DNA from: Sphingosinithalassobacter tenebrarum
Lineage (GTDB): Bacteria; Pseudomonadota; Alphaproteobacteria; Sphingomonadales; Sphingomonadaceae
Length of the DNA: 64,000 bases
Direction: 5' to 3'
NCBI RefSeq assembly: GCF_011057975.1
Contig: NZ_CP049109.1
Span: forward strand, 62,001-126,000
Positions 42,671 through 51,457 of this stretch are shown piece by piece. The notes under the pieces are model-generated. The model had not been told where the DNA came from. It did not search any database and saw only the letters and a program-made list of their open reading frames with translations. Position numbers and translations under genes: made by a program. Position 1 is the stretch's first letter; each line of letters opens with the position of its first letter.

Positions 42671-43512
42671 CGTTTCGCTGCGTCCGCCGGGCCGAGGGTG
42701 ATCAGCCACCAGTCCGGCGGCGCGCCGAACCGAATCGGCACGATGCTCGTGCCGAGACCGCTCGACACCACGATCGAGCGATCCCCCTCCCGCCGCACTC
42801 CGCAGGCAAAGCGATCCCCGTAGCGAGATGGGATCACGATTGCGCCAAGGGCCGGCAATACGATCTGACCGCAATGGGTATGCCCGGCCAGCACGGTGCG
42901 AAACCGGGGCGGAAGATCGGGAACCACATCCGGGCTGTGCGCAAAGGCCAGGATCGGCCCGGGCCGACGCATCGCCTGCCGGACGATCCGTGGAACATCG
43001 GCATGGTCGGTCATCGAATCCCCCGCCCCGGCGAGCAGCAGCGGGCCCGCCTGAACAACATCGTTATCGAGCAGGGTGATGCGCGCATCGCGCAGCGCGG
43101 CGCGAATCGTGTCCGTAGCCGTCTCCGCGTCATGCCAGTGATCGTGATTGCCCAGCACCGCGTAAACCCCCAGCGGCGCCGACAGATTGGCGAGCGGCGC
43201 GGTCATTTCCGCGGCAGTATAGTCTTTTGTCCGCAGGAAACGGTCACCGACGAAATCGCCGGCGAGCAGCACCAGATCGGGCTGCGCGGCATTCACCTGC
43301 GCCACGATCCGCGCGAGCCGGCGGGGCGGCATGTCGGGACCCTGGACATGGATATCGGAAAGCAGCGCCACGCGTATCGGCGCGGCATCGGCCGGCCAGT
43401 CGCGCATCGCGATCCGGGTCTGGCGCATCTCCGGCACGCTGACGGCATTGGCATAGCCGAGCGCCGCCAGAACCAGCGGGACAAGCAGCAGCAGGGCCAG
43501 CAGCCGACGCAT
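42667..43512 (-). CDS. Membrane-anchored metallophosphoesterase (YaeI/YkuE-like)
   Basis: A 281-residue protein with an N-terminal membrane anchor (residues 3-22). Calcineurin-like phosphoesterase motifs appear in order: [24 protein letters not shown], the His in AFAHSPD, and GHTHCGQ. YaeI/YkuE relatives act on UDP-diacylglucosamine-like or phospholipid substrates. It is divergent from the DNA ligase gene (47-bp gap). It is not the PdeM nuclease of the ligase set, which is soluble and shorter. Confidence 0.87.
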   Translation of the reverse strand: MRRLLALLLLVPLVLAALGYANAVSVPEMRQTRIAMRDWPADAAPIRVALLSDIHVQGPDMPPRRLARIVAQVNAAQPDLVLLAGDFVGDRFLRTKDYTAAEMTAPLANLSAPLGVYAVLGNHDHWHDAETATDTIRAALRDARITLLDNDVVQAGPLLLAGAGDSMTDHADVPRIVRQAMRRPGPILAFAHSPDVVPDLPPRFRTVLAGHTHCGQIVLPALGAIVIPSRYGDRFACGVRREGDRSIVVSSGLGTSIVPIRFGAPPDWWLITLGPADAAKR

Positions 43513-43559
43513 TGGCCTTACCCTAGCGCGTTCGCGGGCGAGCCGCCATCTACACCTGT

Positions 43560-45146
43560 ATGCGCGCCTTTGCCGACTTACTCGATTCGCTGGTCTTCAC
43601 GCGTTCGCGCAACGCCAAGCTGCGCCGCATCGGCGACTATCTGAAATCCACTCCCGACCCCGACCGGGGCTGGGCGATGGCGGCGCTGACCGGCGCGATC
43701 GACCTGCCGGCAGTGAAACCGGCACTGATTCGCACGCTGGCGACCGAGCGAACCGACCCGGTCCTGTTCGCGCTCAGCCGCGATTTCGTCGGCGATACCG
43801 CAGAAACCGTCGCGCTGCTCTGGCCCGCCGCAACGCACGGCGAAGGGCGCGGCCTGCCGCCTTCGCTGACTCAGGTGGTCGAGCGACTGGCGTCGCTGTC
43901 GCGTGCCGATGCCCCCGGGGTACTCGTCGACATGCTCGACCGGCTGGATGCCGCGGAGCGTTATGCGCTGCTCAAGCTGGCGACCGGCGGGCTGCGGGTG
44001 GGAATATCCGCGCGGCTGGCCAAGACCGCACTGGCGCAAGCATTCGGGCTTGATATCGATGCGGTCGAGGAAGTGTGGCACGGGCTTGCCCCGCCCTATG
44101 ACGCGCTGTTCGCCTGGGCCGAAGGGCGCGCGGATCAGCCCCGTTCCGACGCCTTGCCGGTATTCCGTCCGTTCATGCTCGCCCATCCGCTCGAAACCTC
44201 CGAAATCGACCTGGCCGATTACGCCGCCGAGTGGAAATGGGACGGAATCCGTGTCCAGATCGTCCATGTCGATGGCGAAACCCGGCTTTACAGCCGCGCG
44301 GGCGACGATATCTCAGCCGCTTTCCCCGAAATCGCCGAAAGTTTCGCCACGTCGGGCGTCGTCGACGGCGAATTGCTGGTGAAGGGCGAAGCGCAGGGGG
44401 GCGCGGCGGGCGGCGCGGCGAGTTTCAATGCGCTCCAGCAGCGACTTGGGCGCAAGAAGGTGTCGGCAAGGATGTTGCGGGAGTTGCCCGCCTTTGTCCG
44501 GCTCTACGACATATTGTTCGATGCGCGCGAGGATCTGCGGCCATTGCGCTGGGACCAGCGGCGGGCCCGGCTCGAGGATTTCATGGCGCGACTCGATCCC
44601 GATCGATTCGATATCTCGCCGCTGATCGAAGCGCAGGACTTCGCCGCGCTCGAAGCGATTCGCGAAGATGCGCGCAGCGCGGCGATCGAAGGCGTGATGC
44701 TCAAACGACGCGATGGTCCATATATCGCGGGCCGCCGGGCGGGGCTCTGGTATAAATGGAAGCGCGATCCGCTGACCGCCGATTGCGTGTTGATGTATGC
44801 CCAGCGGGGCAGCGGAAAGCGTTCGAGCTTTTATTCGGACTATAGTTTCGGCGTCTGGGGCGAGGACGGGTCGCTGCTACCGGTCGGCAAGGCATATTTC
44901 GGTTTCACCGACGACGAGTTGCAGTGGCTCGATCGCTTCGTCCGGCAGCACACGGTCAATCGTTTCGGACCGGTGCGCGAGGTTGAAAAGACGCTGGTTC
45001 TGGAAGTGGCGTTCGATTCGATCCACGAATCGAAGCGCCACAAATCGGGACTGGCGATGCGCTTCCCGCGAATCAGCCGCATCCGCAGCGACAAGCCCGC
45101 CGACGAAGCCGATACAATCGCGGGATTGCGCAAGCTGGTCACCTGA
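43560..45146 (+). CDS. ATP-dependent DNA ligase, cisplatin damage-response type
   Basis: A 528-residue ligase with an N-terminal DNA-binding domain (1-190), the adenylation domain with the nucleotide-accepting Lys226 in EWKWDGIRVQ (K-x-D-G), further motifs VVDGELLVKG and EGVMLKRRDGPYIAGRR, the motif V LWYKWKRD, and an OB domain from about 410. This matches the bacterial ligase that normally sits with an MBL-fold exonuclease and a DEXH helicase (found here at 52.8-56.3 kb). It lies alone at this locus, divergent from a phosphoesterase. It is additional to the essential NAD+-dependent LigA. Confidence 0.9.
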   Translation: MRAFADLLDSLVFTRSRNAKLRRIGDYLKSTPDPDRGWAMAALTGAIDLPAVKPALIRTLATERTDPVLFALSRDFVGDTAETVALLWPAATHGEGRGLPPSLTQVVERLASLSRADAPGVLVDMLDRLDAAERYALLKLATGGLRVGISARLAKTALAQAFGLDIDAVEEVWHGLAPPYDALFAWAEGRADQPRSDALPVFRPFMLAHPLETSEIDLADYAAEWKWDGIRVQIVHVDGETRLYSRAGDDISAAFPEIAESFATSGVVDGELLVKGEAQGGAAGGAASFNALQQRLGRKKVSARMLRELPAFVRLYDILFDAREDLRPLRWDQRRARLEDFMARLDPDRFDISPLIEAQDFAALEAIREDARSAAIEGVMLKRRDGPYIAGRRAGLWYKWKRDPLTADCVLMYAQRGSGKRSSFYSDYSFGVWGEDGSLLPVGKAYFGFTDDELQWLDRFVRQHTVNRFGPVREVEKTLVLEVAFDSIHESKRHKSGLAMRFPRISRIRSDKPADEADTIAGLRKLVT

Positions 45147-45168
45147 AGCGCGAACCGACGACGATATG

Positions 45169-45199
45169 AAAAGGGCGGCACCTCACGGCACCGCCCCTT
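45169..45199. terminator. Terminator-like hairpin between ligase and cold-shock genes
   Basis: AAAAGGGCGG pairs with CCGCCCCTT (one bulge) around a GC-containing loop, between convergent genes. Confidence 0.45.
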
Positions 45200-45222
45200 C
45201 CTGTTTCGCTCGCGCGAACGGC

Positions 45223-46005
45223 TTACTGCATCGGCTGCAGGTTCACCGCCGCATATTTGCCGCGACGATCGACTTCGAGTTCGAATTCGAGTCGGTCGCC
45301 TTCGTTGAGCGTCGGCATGCCGGCCCGCTCGACCGCCGAGATATGCACGAATGCATCGGGCTGGCCATCGTCGCGCTGGATGAAGCCGAAGCCCTTCATC
45401 GCATTGAAGAACTTGACCGTTCCGGTCGCCTTTTCGCCAGTCAGCTGACGCTGCGGGCCACCCCGCGGTGCACCACCTGCGGGCGGCGGGCCGCGATCCT
45501 CGACCGGCATCGGCTCGCCGTCGATCTTGAGATCGGTGGCCGAAATCCGGCCGCCGCGATCGACGAGGGTGAAGCCCAGCGGCTGGCCTTCGGCCAGACC
45601 GGCAAGGCCCGCCTGCTCGACTGCGGAGATGTGCACGAACACATCCTCGCCGCCGTCATCGCGAACGATGAAGCCGAAGCCCTTCTGGCCATTGAAGAAT
45701 TTTACGACGCCGGTTGCTTCGCCGACCACCTGGGGCGGCATGCCGCGACCACCGCCGCCGCCGCCGCCGAAGCCGCCTCCGCCGCCACCGCGGAAGCCAC
45801 CGCCTCCGCCGCCGCCGAAGCCGCCACCACCGCCGCGGAAGCCACCGCCTCCGCCGCCGCGGTCACCAAAGCCGCCACCGCCGAAGCCGCCGCCGCGATC
45901 GCTGAAGCCAGAATCAAATCCGCCGAAACTTTCGTCGCCGAAACCGTCGCGCTTGTCCCTGCCACGCCCGCCGCGCTCGCCGCGGCGTCCTTTATCGAAA
46001 CCCAT
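45223..46005 (-). CDS. Double cold-shock-domain protein with Gly-rich N-terminus
   Basis: A 260-residue protein. Residues 1-25 are Arg/Lys-rich, about 30-87 are almost pure Gly with spaced Arg, Phe and Asp (RGGGG/FGGGG repeats, an RGG-like region). Two cold-shock domains follow: the first with TGVVKFFNGQKGFGFIVRDD and DVFVHISAVE, the second with TGTVKFFNAMKGFGFIQRDD and DAFVHISAVE. Both keep the RNP1/RNP2 aromatic residues, so RNA or ssDNA binding is expected. ATG 46005 is chosen over an upstream TTG at 46044. Confidence 0.85.
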   Translation of the reverse strand: MGFDKGRRGERGGRGRDKRDGFGDESFGGFDSGFSDRGGGFGGGGFGDRGGGGGGFRGGGGGFGGGGGGGFRGGGGGGFGGGGGGGRGMPPQVVGEATGVVKFFNGQKGFGFIVRDDGGEDVFVHISAVEQAGLAGLAEGQPLGFTLVDRGGRISATDLKIDGEPMPVEDRGPPPAGGAPRGGPQRQLTGEKATGTVKFFNAMKGFGFIQRDDGQPDAFVHISAVERAGMPTLNEGDRLEFELEVDRRGKYAAVNLQPMQ

Positions 46006-46219
46006 GCCCTGTTCGTCTTCCCGGTTCGCCCCGAAATTCAACAACCGAAACTCAAGCGCCGGACGAAAAACGCAGAGTATTCGCGCGCGAAATTGCCGCG
46101 CAGTACCCCCTTCATATCGTAAAATCGGACAGGGCGCGAACGAAATTCGACTTTAATGGGGCAGCCTGCCTGAATTGGAGGTGCTTGCGTCGCATCGCGG
46201 AGCACGGCAGAGGCGCTGT

Positions 46220-47023
46220 ATGGACGCATTGCTCGCGCTGTTGGCCAGCCCCGCCGCCTGGGCCGCTCTTGTCACGCTGATCGTGATGGAGGTGGTGCTC
46301 GGCATCGACAATCTGATCTTCATTTCGATTCTGTCGAACAAATTGCCCGAGGGGCAGCGGCAGAAGGCGCGTCGAGTCGGCATCCTGCTCGCGCTGGGCC
46401 TGCGACTCGCGCTGTTGTCCACGATCGCCTGGCTGACGCAGCTCACTGCGCCGGTGTTCGATCTCGGCCTTTCGGCAGTCGACGAGACCGGCCACACGAC
46501 ATTCGATACCGCCTTTTCGCTGCGCGATCTGATATTGATTGCGGGCGGCCTGTTCCTCGTCTGGAAGGCGACGACCGAAATCCACCACAATGTCGATGCT
46601 GACGAATCGGGCGAGGCGCTCGACAAGAAGGGGCATGTCGCGATCAGCTTCGGATCCGCGATCGTCCAGATTCTGCTGCTCGACATGGTATTCTCGATCG
46701 ATTCGATTCTCACTGCCGTCGGCATGACCGACGAATTGCCGATCATGGTGGTCGCAGTGATTTTCGCCGTGGGGGTGATGCTGTTCGCGGCCGATCCGCT
46801 CGCGAACTTCATTCACAGCAATCCCACAGTGGTTATGCTGGCGCTCGGCTTTTTGCTGATGATCGGCGTGGTGCTGATCGCCGACGGCTTCGGCGTACAT
46901 GTGCCGAAAGGCTATATCTACACTGCGATGGCCTTTTCGGCGGGCGTCGAGATCCTCAACATCCTCGCCCGCCAGTCGCGCGCGCGCAAACGGCAGGGCG
47001 AAGGCGATTCGGCCGCGCACTGA
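46220..47023 (+). CDS. TerC-family membrane protein
   Basis: A 267-residue protein with about seven membrane segments. The TerC signatures [14 protein letters not shown] (TM1) and [16 protein letters not shown] carry conserved acidic residues in membrane helices, linked to metal (Mn2+) export. The central cytoplasmic loop is acidic ([17 protein letters not shown]). AGAGG lies before ATG 46220. It is divergent from the cold-shock gene; the 214-bp gap has no other recognisable feature. Confidence 0.9.
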   Translation: MDALLALLASPAAWAALVTLIVMEVVLGIDNLIFISILSNKLPEGQRQKARRVGILLALGLRLALLSTIAWLTQLTAPVFDLGLSAVDETGHTTFDTAFSLRDLILIAGGLFLVWKATTEIHHNVDADESGEALDKKGHVAISFGSAIVQILLLDMVFSIDSILTAVGMTDELPIMVVAVIFAVGVMLFAADPLANFIHSNPTVVMLALGFLLMIGVVLIADGFGVHVPKGYIYTAMAFSAGVEILNILARQSRARKRQGEGDSAAH

Positions 47024-47088
47024 GGTCGCCACGGGCAACATCGCGCCATGCCATTGAGCAACGGTGCAAACCCGCCTATGCGCGCGGC

Positions 47089-47709
47089 ATGAGCGTATTT
47101 TTTCACGAAGAAGATTTGCCCGAAGGCGTGTTCGCACCGGGCACCTCGCTGGCCGTCGATACCGAGACGATGGGCCTGATCACGCCGCGCGACCGGCTGT
47201 GCCTCGTCCAGATCTCCGATGGCGGCGGCGACGAGCATCTCGTCCGCTTCGGACCCGAAAGCGATTATGCCGCGCCCAATCTGCGCGCGGTGCTTGCCGA
47301 TCCGGCCCGGCTCAAACTTTATCATTTCGCGCGCTTCGATCTTGCCGCAATCGAACATTATCTGGGTGTCACCGCAGCGCCGGTCTATTGCACCAAGATC
47401 GCCTCGCGGCTGATCCGCACCTACACCGACCGGCACGGCCTGAAGGAGCTGGTGCGCGAGCTGCTCGGCGAGGAAATCTCCAAGCAGCAGCAATCCTCCG
47501 ACTGGGGTGCACCCGAAATCACCGAGGCGCAGCGCGACTATGCCGCATCCGACGTGCGCTTCCTTCACGCGATGAAGACGGAACTCGACAAGCGGCTCGT
47601 GCGTGAAGGACGTATGGAACTCGCCCAGTCCTGTTTCGATTTCCTCCCCGCCCGCGCGCGGCTCGATCTTGCCGGATGGCCGGAGGTCGATATCTTCGCG
47701 CATGCATGA
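47089..47709 (+). CDS. rnd: Ribonuclease D (3'-5' exonuclease)
   Basis: A 206-residue DEDDy exonuclease: motif I DTET (near residue 26), motif II HFARFDLAAIE, motif III YAASDV. The C-terminal HRDC domains of E. coli RNase D are absent, the usual short alphaproteobacterial form. It trims tRNA and other RNA 3' ends. It precedes lptC by 48 bp, a conserved neighbourhood in this order. Confidence 0.9.
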   Translation: MSVFFHEEDLPEGVFAPGTSLAVDTETMGLITPRDRLCLVQISDGGGDEHLVRFGPESDYAAPNLRAVLADPARLKLYHFARFDLAAIEHYLGVTAAPVYCTKIASRLIRTYTDRHGLKELVRELLGEEISKQQQSSDWGAPEITEAQRDYAASDVRFLHAMKTELDKRLVREGRMELAQSCFDFLPARARLDLAGWPEVDIFAHA

Positions 47710-47720
47710 AGGAGGATCGC

Positions 47721-47774
47721 GTGACTCTATTCGCCGATCGAACCGAAGAACGGACCGATGTCGCAGGACGCTAG
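47721..47774 (+). CDS. Possible 17-codon leader ORF overlapping the lptC start
   Basis: GTG 47721 is preceded at 6 bases by GAAGGAGG, the strongest ribosome site in the neighbourhood. The frame reads 17 codons (VTLFADRTEERTDVAGR) and stops at 47774, 17 bases inside lptC (another frame), whose own ribosome site is weak. It could couple translation to lptC, or could be a relic of an older lptC start. Confidence 0.3.
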   Translation: MTLFADRTEERTDVAGR

Positions 47775-48405
47775 ACGACTGCGCCGCGAACGGCGGCAAT
47801 GGGCGCATCCGGGCAGCAATCACGACCGGCTGGTAAAGGGCGCGCTCGCGGTGCTGCCGATCGGTATCGGCGTGCTTGCGGCGTTTCTGGTGATGTCGCC
47901 GGTATTCCTGGGCGGTGACGTCAGCTTCATTCTGGACAAGAACCGAGTCGACGTCGCCAGCGAGCGGCTGCGAATCGAATCCGCGACCTATCGCGGGCAG
48001 GATTCGCGCGGCCGCCCCTTCACGCTCAACGCCGGCTCGGCTGTGCAGCAAAGCTCGGCCGAACCGGTGGTGCGGCTTCAGGATCTCTCCGCACGGATCG
48101 AACTGGAAGACGGCCCCGCCGAGATTCGCGCCGATTCGGGCCGGTACCGGATGGATACGCAGCAGGTTTCGATCGACGGCCCCGTCGCAGTGAAGACCGC
48201 CGACGGCTACAATCTGGAAACGCATGACGCGACGATCGACCTCAAGACTCGCACGCTCGAAAGCGGAGGCGCAGTGAGCGGATCGACGCCGATGGGTAGT
48301 TTCAGCGCGGACAAGCTCTCCGCCGACCTTGAAGGCCATACCGTCTCGCTCAGCGGAAATGCGCACTTGCGGATCGCTCCCAACCGGGCGAATAGGCAGC
48401 AATGA
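47758..48405 (+). CDS. lptC: LPS export protein LptC
   Basis: A 215-residue bitopic membrane protein with one N-terminal membrane helix (about 27-50) and a periplasmic beta-jellyroll (FILDKNRVDVASERLRIESATYRG... GSAVQQSSAEPVVRLQDLSARIEL). It passes LPS from LptBFG to LptA. ATG 47758 has only a weak ribosome site. Its stop overlaps the lptA start by 4 bp (ATGA). Confidence 0.88.
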   Translation: MSQDARRLRRERRQWAHPGSNHDRLVKGALAVLPIGIGVLAAFLVMSPVFLGGDVSFILDKNRVDVASERLRIESATYRGQDSRGRPFTLNAGSAVQQSSAEPVVRLQDLSARIELEDGPAEIRADSGRYRMDTQQVSIDGPVAVKTADGYNLETHDATIDLKTRTLESGGAVSGSTPMGSFSADKLSADLEGHTVSLSGNAHLRIAPNRANRQQ

Positions 48406-48923
48406 ACCGGGCGCTTCCCCTATTGCCGCTATTGCTGGCGCTGGCATCCTGCATGCCCGCCGACGCGCAGACGCGCCACGACACCGACGCACCAATCGAT
48501 TTCAACGCGCAGAATATCCAGCTCGACGATCGCGCCAATCGCGTCGTGCTGTCGGGCGACGTGCAGATCCGCCAGGCGGAAATGGCCCTCAACGCGGCAC
48601 GCGTCACGGTCAGCTATTCGGGCAATGTGCTCGACGGCGTACCGCAGGCCAATCGCCTCGATGCCTCGGGCGGCGTTACTTTTTCGCGCCCGGATCAGCG
48701 CGCACGGGCGCAATATGCCGTCTATGACATCAATCGCCGCGTCGTCACGATGATCGGCGGCGTCACGCTGCGCCAGGGCGGCAACACCGTTCAGGGCGGA
48801 CGGCTGTCGATCGATCTCGATACCGGGCGCGCGACGATCGACGGATCGGGCGTAGGCGGCACATCGGGCGAGAACGGCCGTGTTTCGGGACGATTCTCTG
48901 TTCCCGGGCGCGACGACGAATAA
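48402..48923 (+). CDS. lptA: LPS export periplasmic protein LptA
   Basis: A 173-residue periplasmic protein: signal peptide (cleavage ADA near 22) then the OstA-like fold, with PIDFNAQNIQLDDRANRVVL and SGDVQIRQAEM repeated in the pattern of LptA strands. It bridges LptC and LptD. The C-terminal 20 residues are Gly-rich. It overlaps lptC and precedes lptB by 134 bp, a gap with no visible gene. Confidence 0.9.
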   Translation: MNRALPLLPLLLALASCMPADAQTRHDTDAPIDFNAQNIQLDDRANRVVLSGDVQIRQAEMALNAARVTVSYSGNVLDGVPQANRLDASGGVTFSRPDQRARAQYAVYDINRRVVTMIGGVTLRQGGNTVQGGRLSIDLDTGRATIDGSGVGGTSGENGRVSGRFSVPGRDDE

Positions 48924-49057
48924 CCCCGATATTCGGGCGATTGTCGGCCCGACCCCTTTGCGCCCGCGTCGCAAATTGAGTATCCATGCAGGAAACGAGC
49001 CAATCGCCACCGCGCTAAGCGCGTGGTAACCCCGGGTTGCGAAAGGGGCCTTTGCCC

Positions 49058-49834
49058 ATGAACGAAGTTGCATCGCTCGAACATCCGGTCGCCGACCCCG
49101 CGCCCGAGCCCGATCGCGGGCTCGCCGTGGTGTCGATCGCCAAGGCCTATGACAAGCGAGTGGTGCTGACCGACGTGTCGCTGTCGGTCGCGCGCGGCGA
49201 AGTCGTCGGGCTGCTCGGCCCCAATGGCGCCGGCAAGACGACCTGCTTCTATTCGGTGATGGGACTGGTGAAGCCCGATTCGGGCCGCATCATGCTCGAT
49301 AACGAGGATATCACCTCGCTTCCGATGTATCGCCGGGCGATCCTGGGACTGGGCTATCTGCCGCAGGAAACTTCGATCTTCCGCGGCCTTTCGGTCGAAA
49401 ACAACATTCTCGCCGTGCTCGAACTGGCCGAGCCCGACAAGGAAGCGCGGCAGAAGCGGCTCGAAACCCTGCTCGATGAATTCGGGCTCACCCGGCTGCG
49501 CGATTCGCCGGCGATGGCGCTTTCGGGCGGCGAGCGCCGCCGCGCGGAGATCGCCCGCGCACTGGCCGCCGATCCGTCGATCATGCTGCTCGACGAACCC
49601 TTTGCGGGCATCGATCCGATTTCGATCGCCGACATTCGCGATCTGGTGATCGACCTCAAGGGCCGCGATATCGGCGTGCTGATCACCGACCATAATGTCC
49701 GCGAAACGCTCGACATCGTCGATCGCGCCTACATCATCTATGACGGCCGCGTGCTGTTCGCCGGATCGCCGTCAGAACTTGTCGCCGACGCCAATGTGCG
49801 GCGGCTGTATCTCGGCGAGGGATTCTCGCTCTGA
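49058..49834 (+). CDS. lptB: LPS export ABC transporter ATPase LptB
   Basis: A 258-residue ATPase with a roughly 20-residue acidic N-terminal extension. Walker [11 protein letters not shown]-loop YLPQE, signature ALSGGERRRAEIARALA, Walker B IMLLDEPFAGIDP and H-loop ITDHNVRETLDI are canonical for LptB. It powers LPS extraction from the inner membrane with LptFG. Start ATG 49058 follows AAGGGG. RpoN follows after 46 bp. Confidence 0.94.
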   Translation: MNEVASLEHPVADPAPEPDRGLAVVSIAKAYDKRVVLTDVSLSVARGEVVGLLGPNGAGKTTCFYSVMGLVKPDSGRIMLDNEDITSLPMYRRAILGLGYLPQETSIFRGLSVENNILAVLELAEPDKEARQKRLETLLDEFGLTRLRDSPAMALSGGERRRAEIARALAADPSIMLLDEPFAGIDPISIADIRDLVIDLKGRDIGVLITDHNVRETLDIVDRAYIIYDGRVLFAGSPSELVADANVRRLYLGEGFSL

Positions 49835-49880
49835 CCATGATCGCGGCGCGCCTTTCACCCTTGCGGGAGCCTGACGCGGC

Positions 49881-51386
49881 ATGAGTCTCGCGCCGCGCCT
49901 CGACCTGCGCCAGTCGCAGTCCTTGGTGATGACGCCGCAGCTTCAGCAGGCGATCAAGCTGCTGGCGCTTTCCAATCTCGAAATCGAGGCCTTCATCGCC
50001 GAGGAGGTCGAGCGCAATCCGCTGCTCGACAATGGCAGCAGCGAAGAGGGCGGCGAACCCGAGAACGCAGCCGACGCGGAGCCCCTGCGCGACGGCCCGG
50101 CCGACAGCGACGAATTGCTGATGACCGGCGCGGGATCGGGCGAGGCGGGCCTCGATGTCGATTTCGAGACCGAAAGCTTCCATCACGACAGCGCGGCCGA
50201 CAGCATCGGCGGGCTTGACGGCGGTCTGGCCGCGGGCGGCACGGCCGGCGGTGGCATGTCCGAGGACGGACCCGATTTCGAGAACATCACGTCCGACAGC
50301 ATCGCGCTGGCCGACCATCTGACGGCGCAGGCGGGCACTGCGCTATCCGGCCCCGAGCTGTTCATCGCCCAGCATCTGATCGACCAGATCGACGAAGCGG
50401 GCTATCTCTCGGTTCCGCTGCTCGATATCGCCAATCGGCTCGGCGTGCCGCTGGGACAGGTCGAGGAAGTGCTGGAAGTCATTCAGAGCTTCGATCCCAC
50501 CGGAGTCGGCGCGCGCAATCTCGCCGAATGCCTCGCGCTGCAGGCGAAGGAAGCCGATCGCTACGATCCCTGCATGGAACGGCTGATCGACAATCTCGAT
50601 CTGGTCGCACGCGGCGATCGCGCCCGGCTGAAACGCATCTGCGGCGTCGACGACGAGGATCTGTCGGACATGATCCGCGAATTGCGCAATTACGACCCCA
50701 AGCCGGGCTGCCGTTACGGCGGTGACCCCGTGCCTGCAGTGACGCCTGACGTCTTCGTCGCGCGGCGCGGCGAGGGCTGGGCGATCGAGATTAATTCGGC
50801 GACGCTGCCGCGCCTGCTGGTCAATCGCACCTATTATGCCGAGCTTTCCGGCCCCGCCAAACAGGACAAGGCCTCGCGCGCCTGGCTTTCCGATTGCCTC
50901 GCCAGCGCCAACTGGCTGGTCAAGGCGCTCGACCAGCGCCAGCGCACGATCATCAAGGTCGCGACCGAGATCGTGAAGCAGCAGGAAGCCTTTTTCCTGA
51001 AGGGCGTCGCGCATCTCAAGCCGATGACGCTGCGCCAGGTGGCCGATGCGATCGAAATGCACGAATCGACGGTCAGCCGGGTGACCAGCAACAAATATCT
51101 CAGCTGCGCGCGCGGTCTGTTCGAACTCAAATATTTCTTCACCTCCGCCATCCAGTCCTCAGATGGCGGCGACGCGGTTTCGGCAGAGGCAGTGAAGAGC
51201 GCGATCAGGGCACTGATCGCAGTGGAGAATCCCAAGAAAATCCTTTCCGACGATACACTTGTCGAAATGCTGCGCGCGCAGGGCTTCGACATTGCCCGCC
51301 GCACCGTCGCCAAATATCGCGAGGCGATGGGCATTGGCAGTTCGGTCCAGCGGCGCCGGCAAAAGGCCCTGGAAGGCGTGAACTGA
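49881..51386 (+). CDS. rpoN: RNA polymerase sigma-54 factor
   Basis: A 501-residue sigma factor. Region I (1-50) has the Gln/Leu-rich RLDLRQSQSLVMTPQLQQA. An acidic region II spans about 55-150. The core-binding region follows, then the helix-turn-helix TLRQVADAIEMHESTVSR and the RpoN box ARRTVAKYRE near residue 473. It directs polymerase to -24/-12 promoters that need enhancer-binding activators. The lptA-lptB-rpoN order is widespread in proteobacteria. Confidence 0.96.
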   Translation: MSLAPRLDLRQSQSLVMTPQLQQAIKLLALSNLEIEAFIAEEVERNPLLDNGSSEEGGEPENAADAEPLRDGPADSDELLMTGAGSGEAGLDVDFETESFHHDSAADSIGGLDGGLAAGGTAGGGMSEDGPDFENITSDSIALADHLTAQAGTALSGPELFIAQHLIDQIDEAGYLSVPLLDIANRLGVPLGQVEEVLEVIQSFDPTGVGARNLAECLALQAKEADRYDPCMERLIDNLDLVARGDRARLKRICGVDDEDLSDMIRELRNYDPKPGCRYGGDPVPAVTPDVFVARRGEGWAIEINSATLPRLLVNRTYYAELSGPAKQDKASRAWLSDCLASANWLVKALDQRQRTIIKVATEIVKQQEAFFLKGVAHLKPMTLRQVADAIEMHESTVSRVTSNKYLSCARGLFELKYFFTSAIQSSDGGDAVSAEAVKSAIRALIAVENPKKILSDDTLVEMLRAQGFDIARRTVAKYREAMGIGSSVQRRRQKALEGVN

Positions 51387-51457
51387 CCTGACCGCCCGAT
51401 GTTTGCCGTGCGGGAAGGTTGACCCCGCCGCCACGGCTCCTATTGCCATGCGACAAA

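Noticed and set aside
42667..43512. Phosphoesterase as the PdeM partner of the DNA ligase
   Set aside because: It has an N-terminal membrane anchor and YaeI/YkuE-type motif spacing, whereas PdeM is a soluble, shorter protein.
45750..45900. Short tandem repeat array or CRISPR-like region
   Set aside because: The repetition is the GGC/GGT codon run of the Gly-rich region in the cold-shock protein; there are no spacers.
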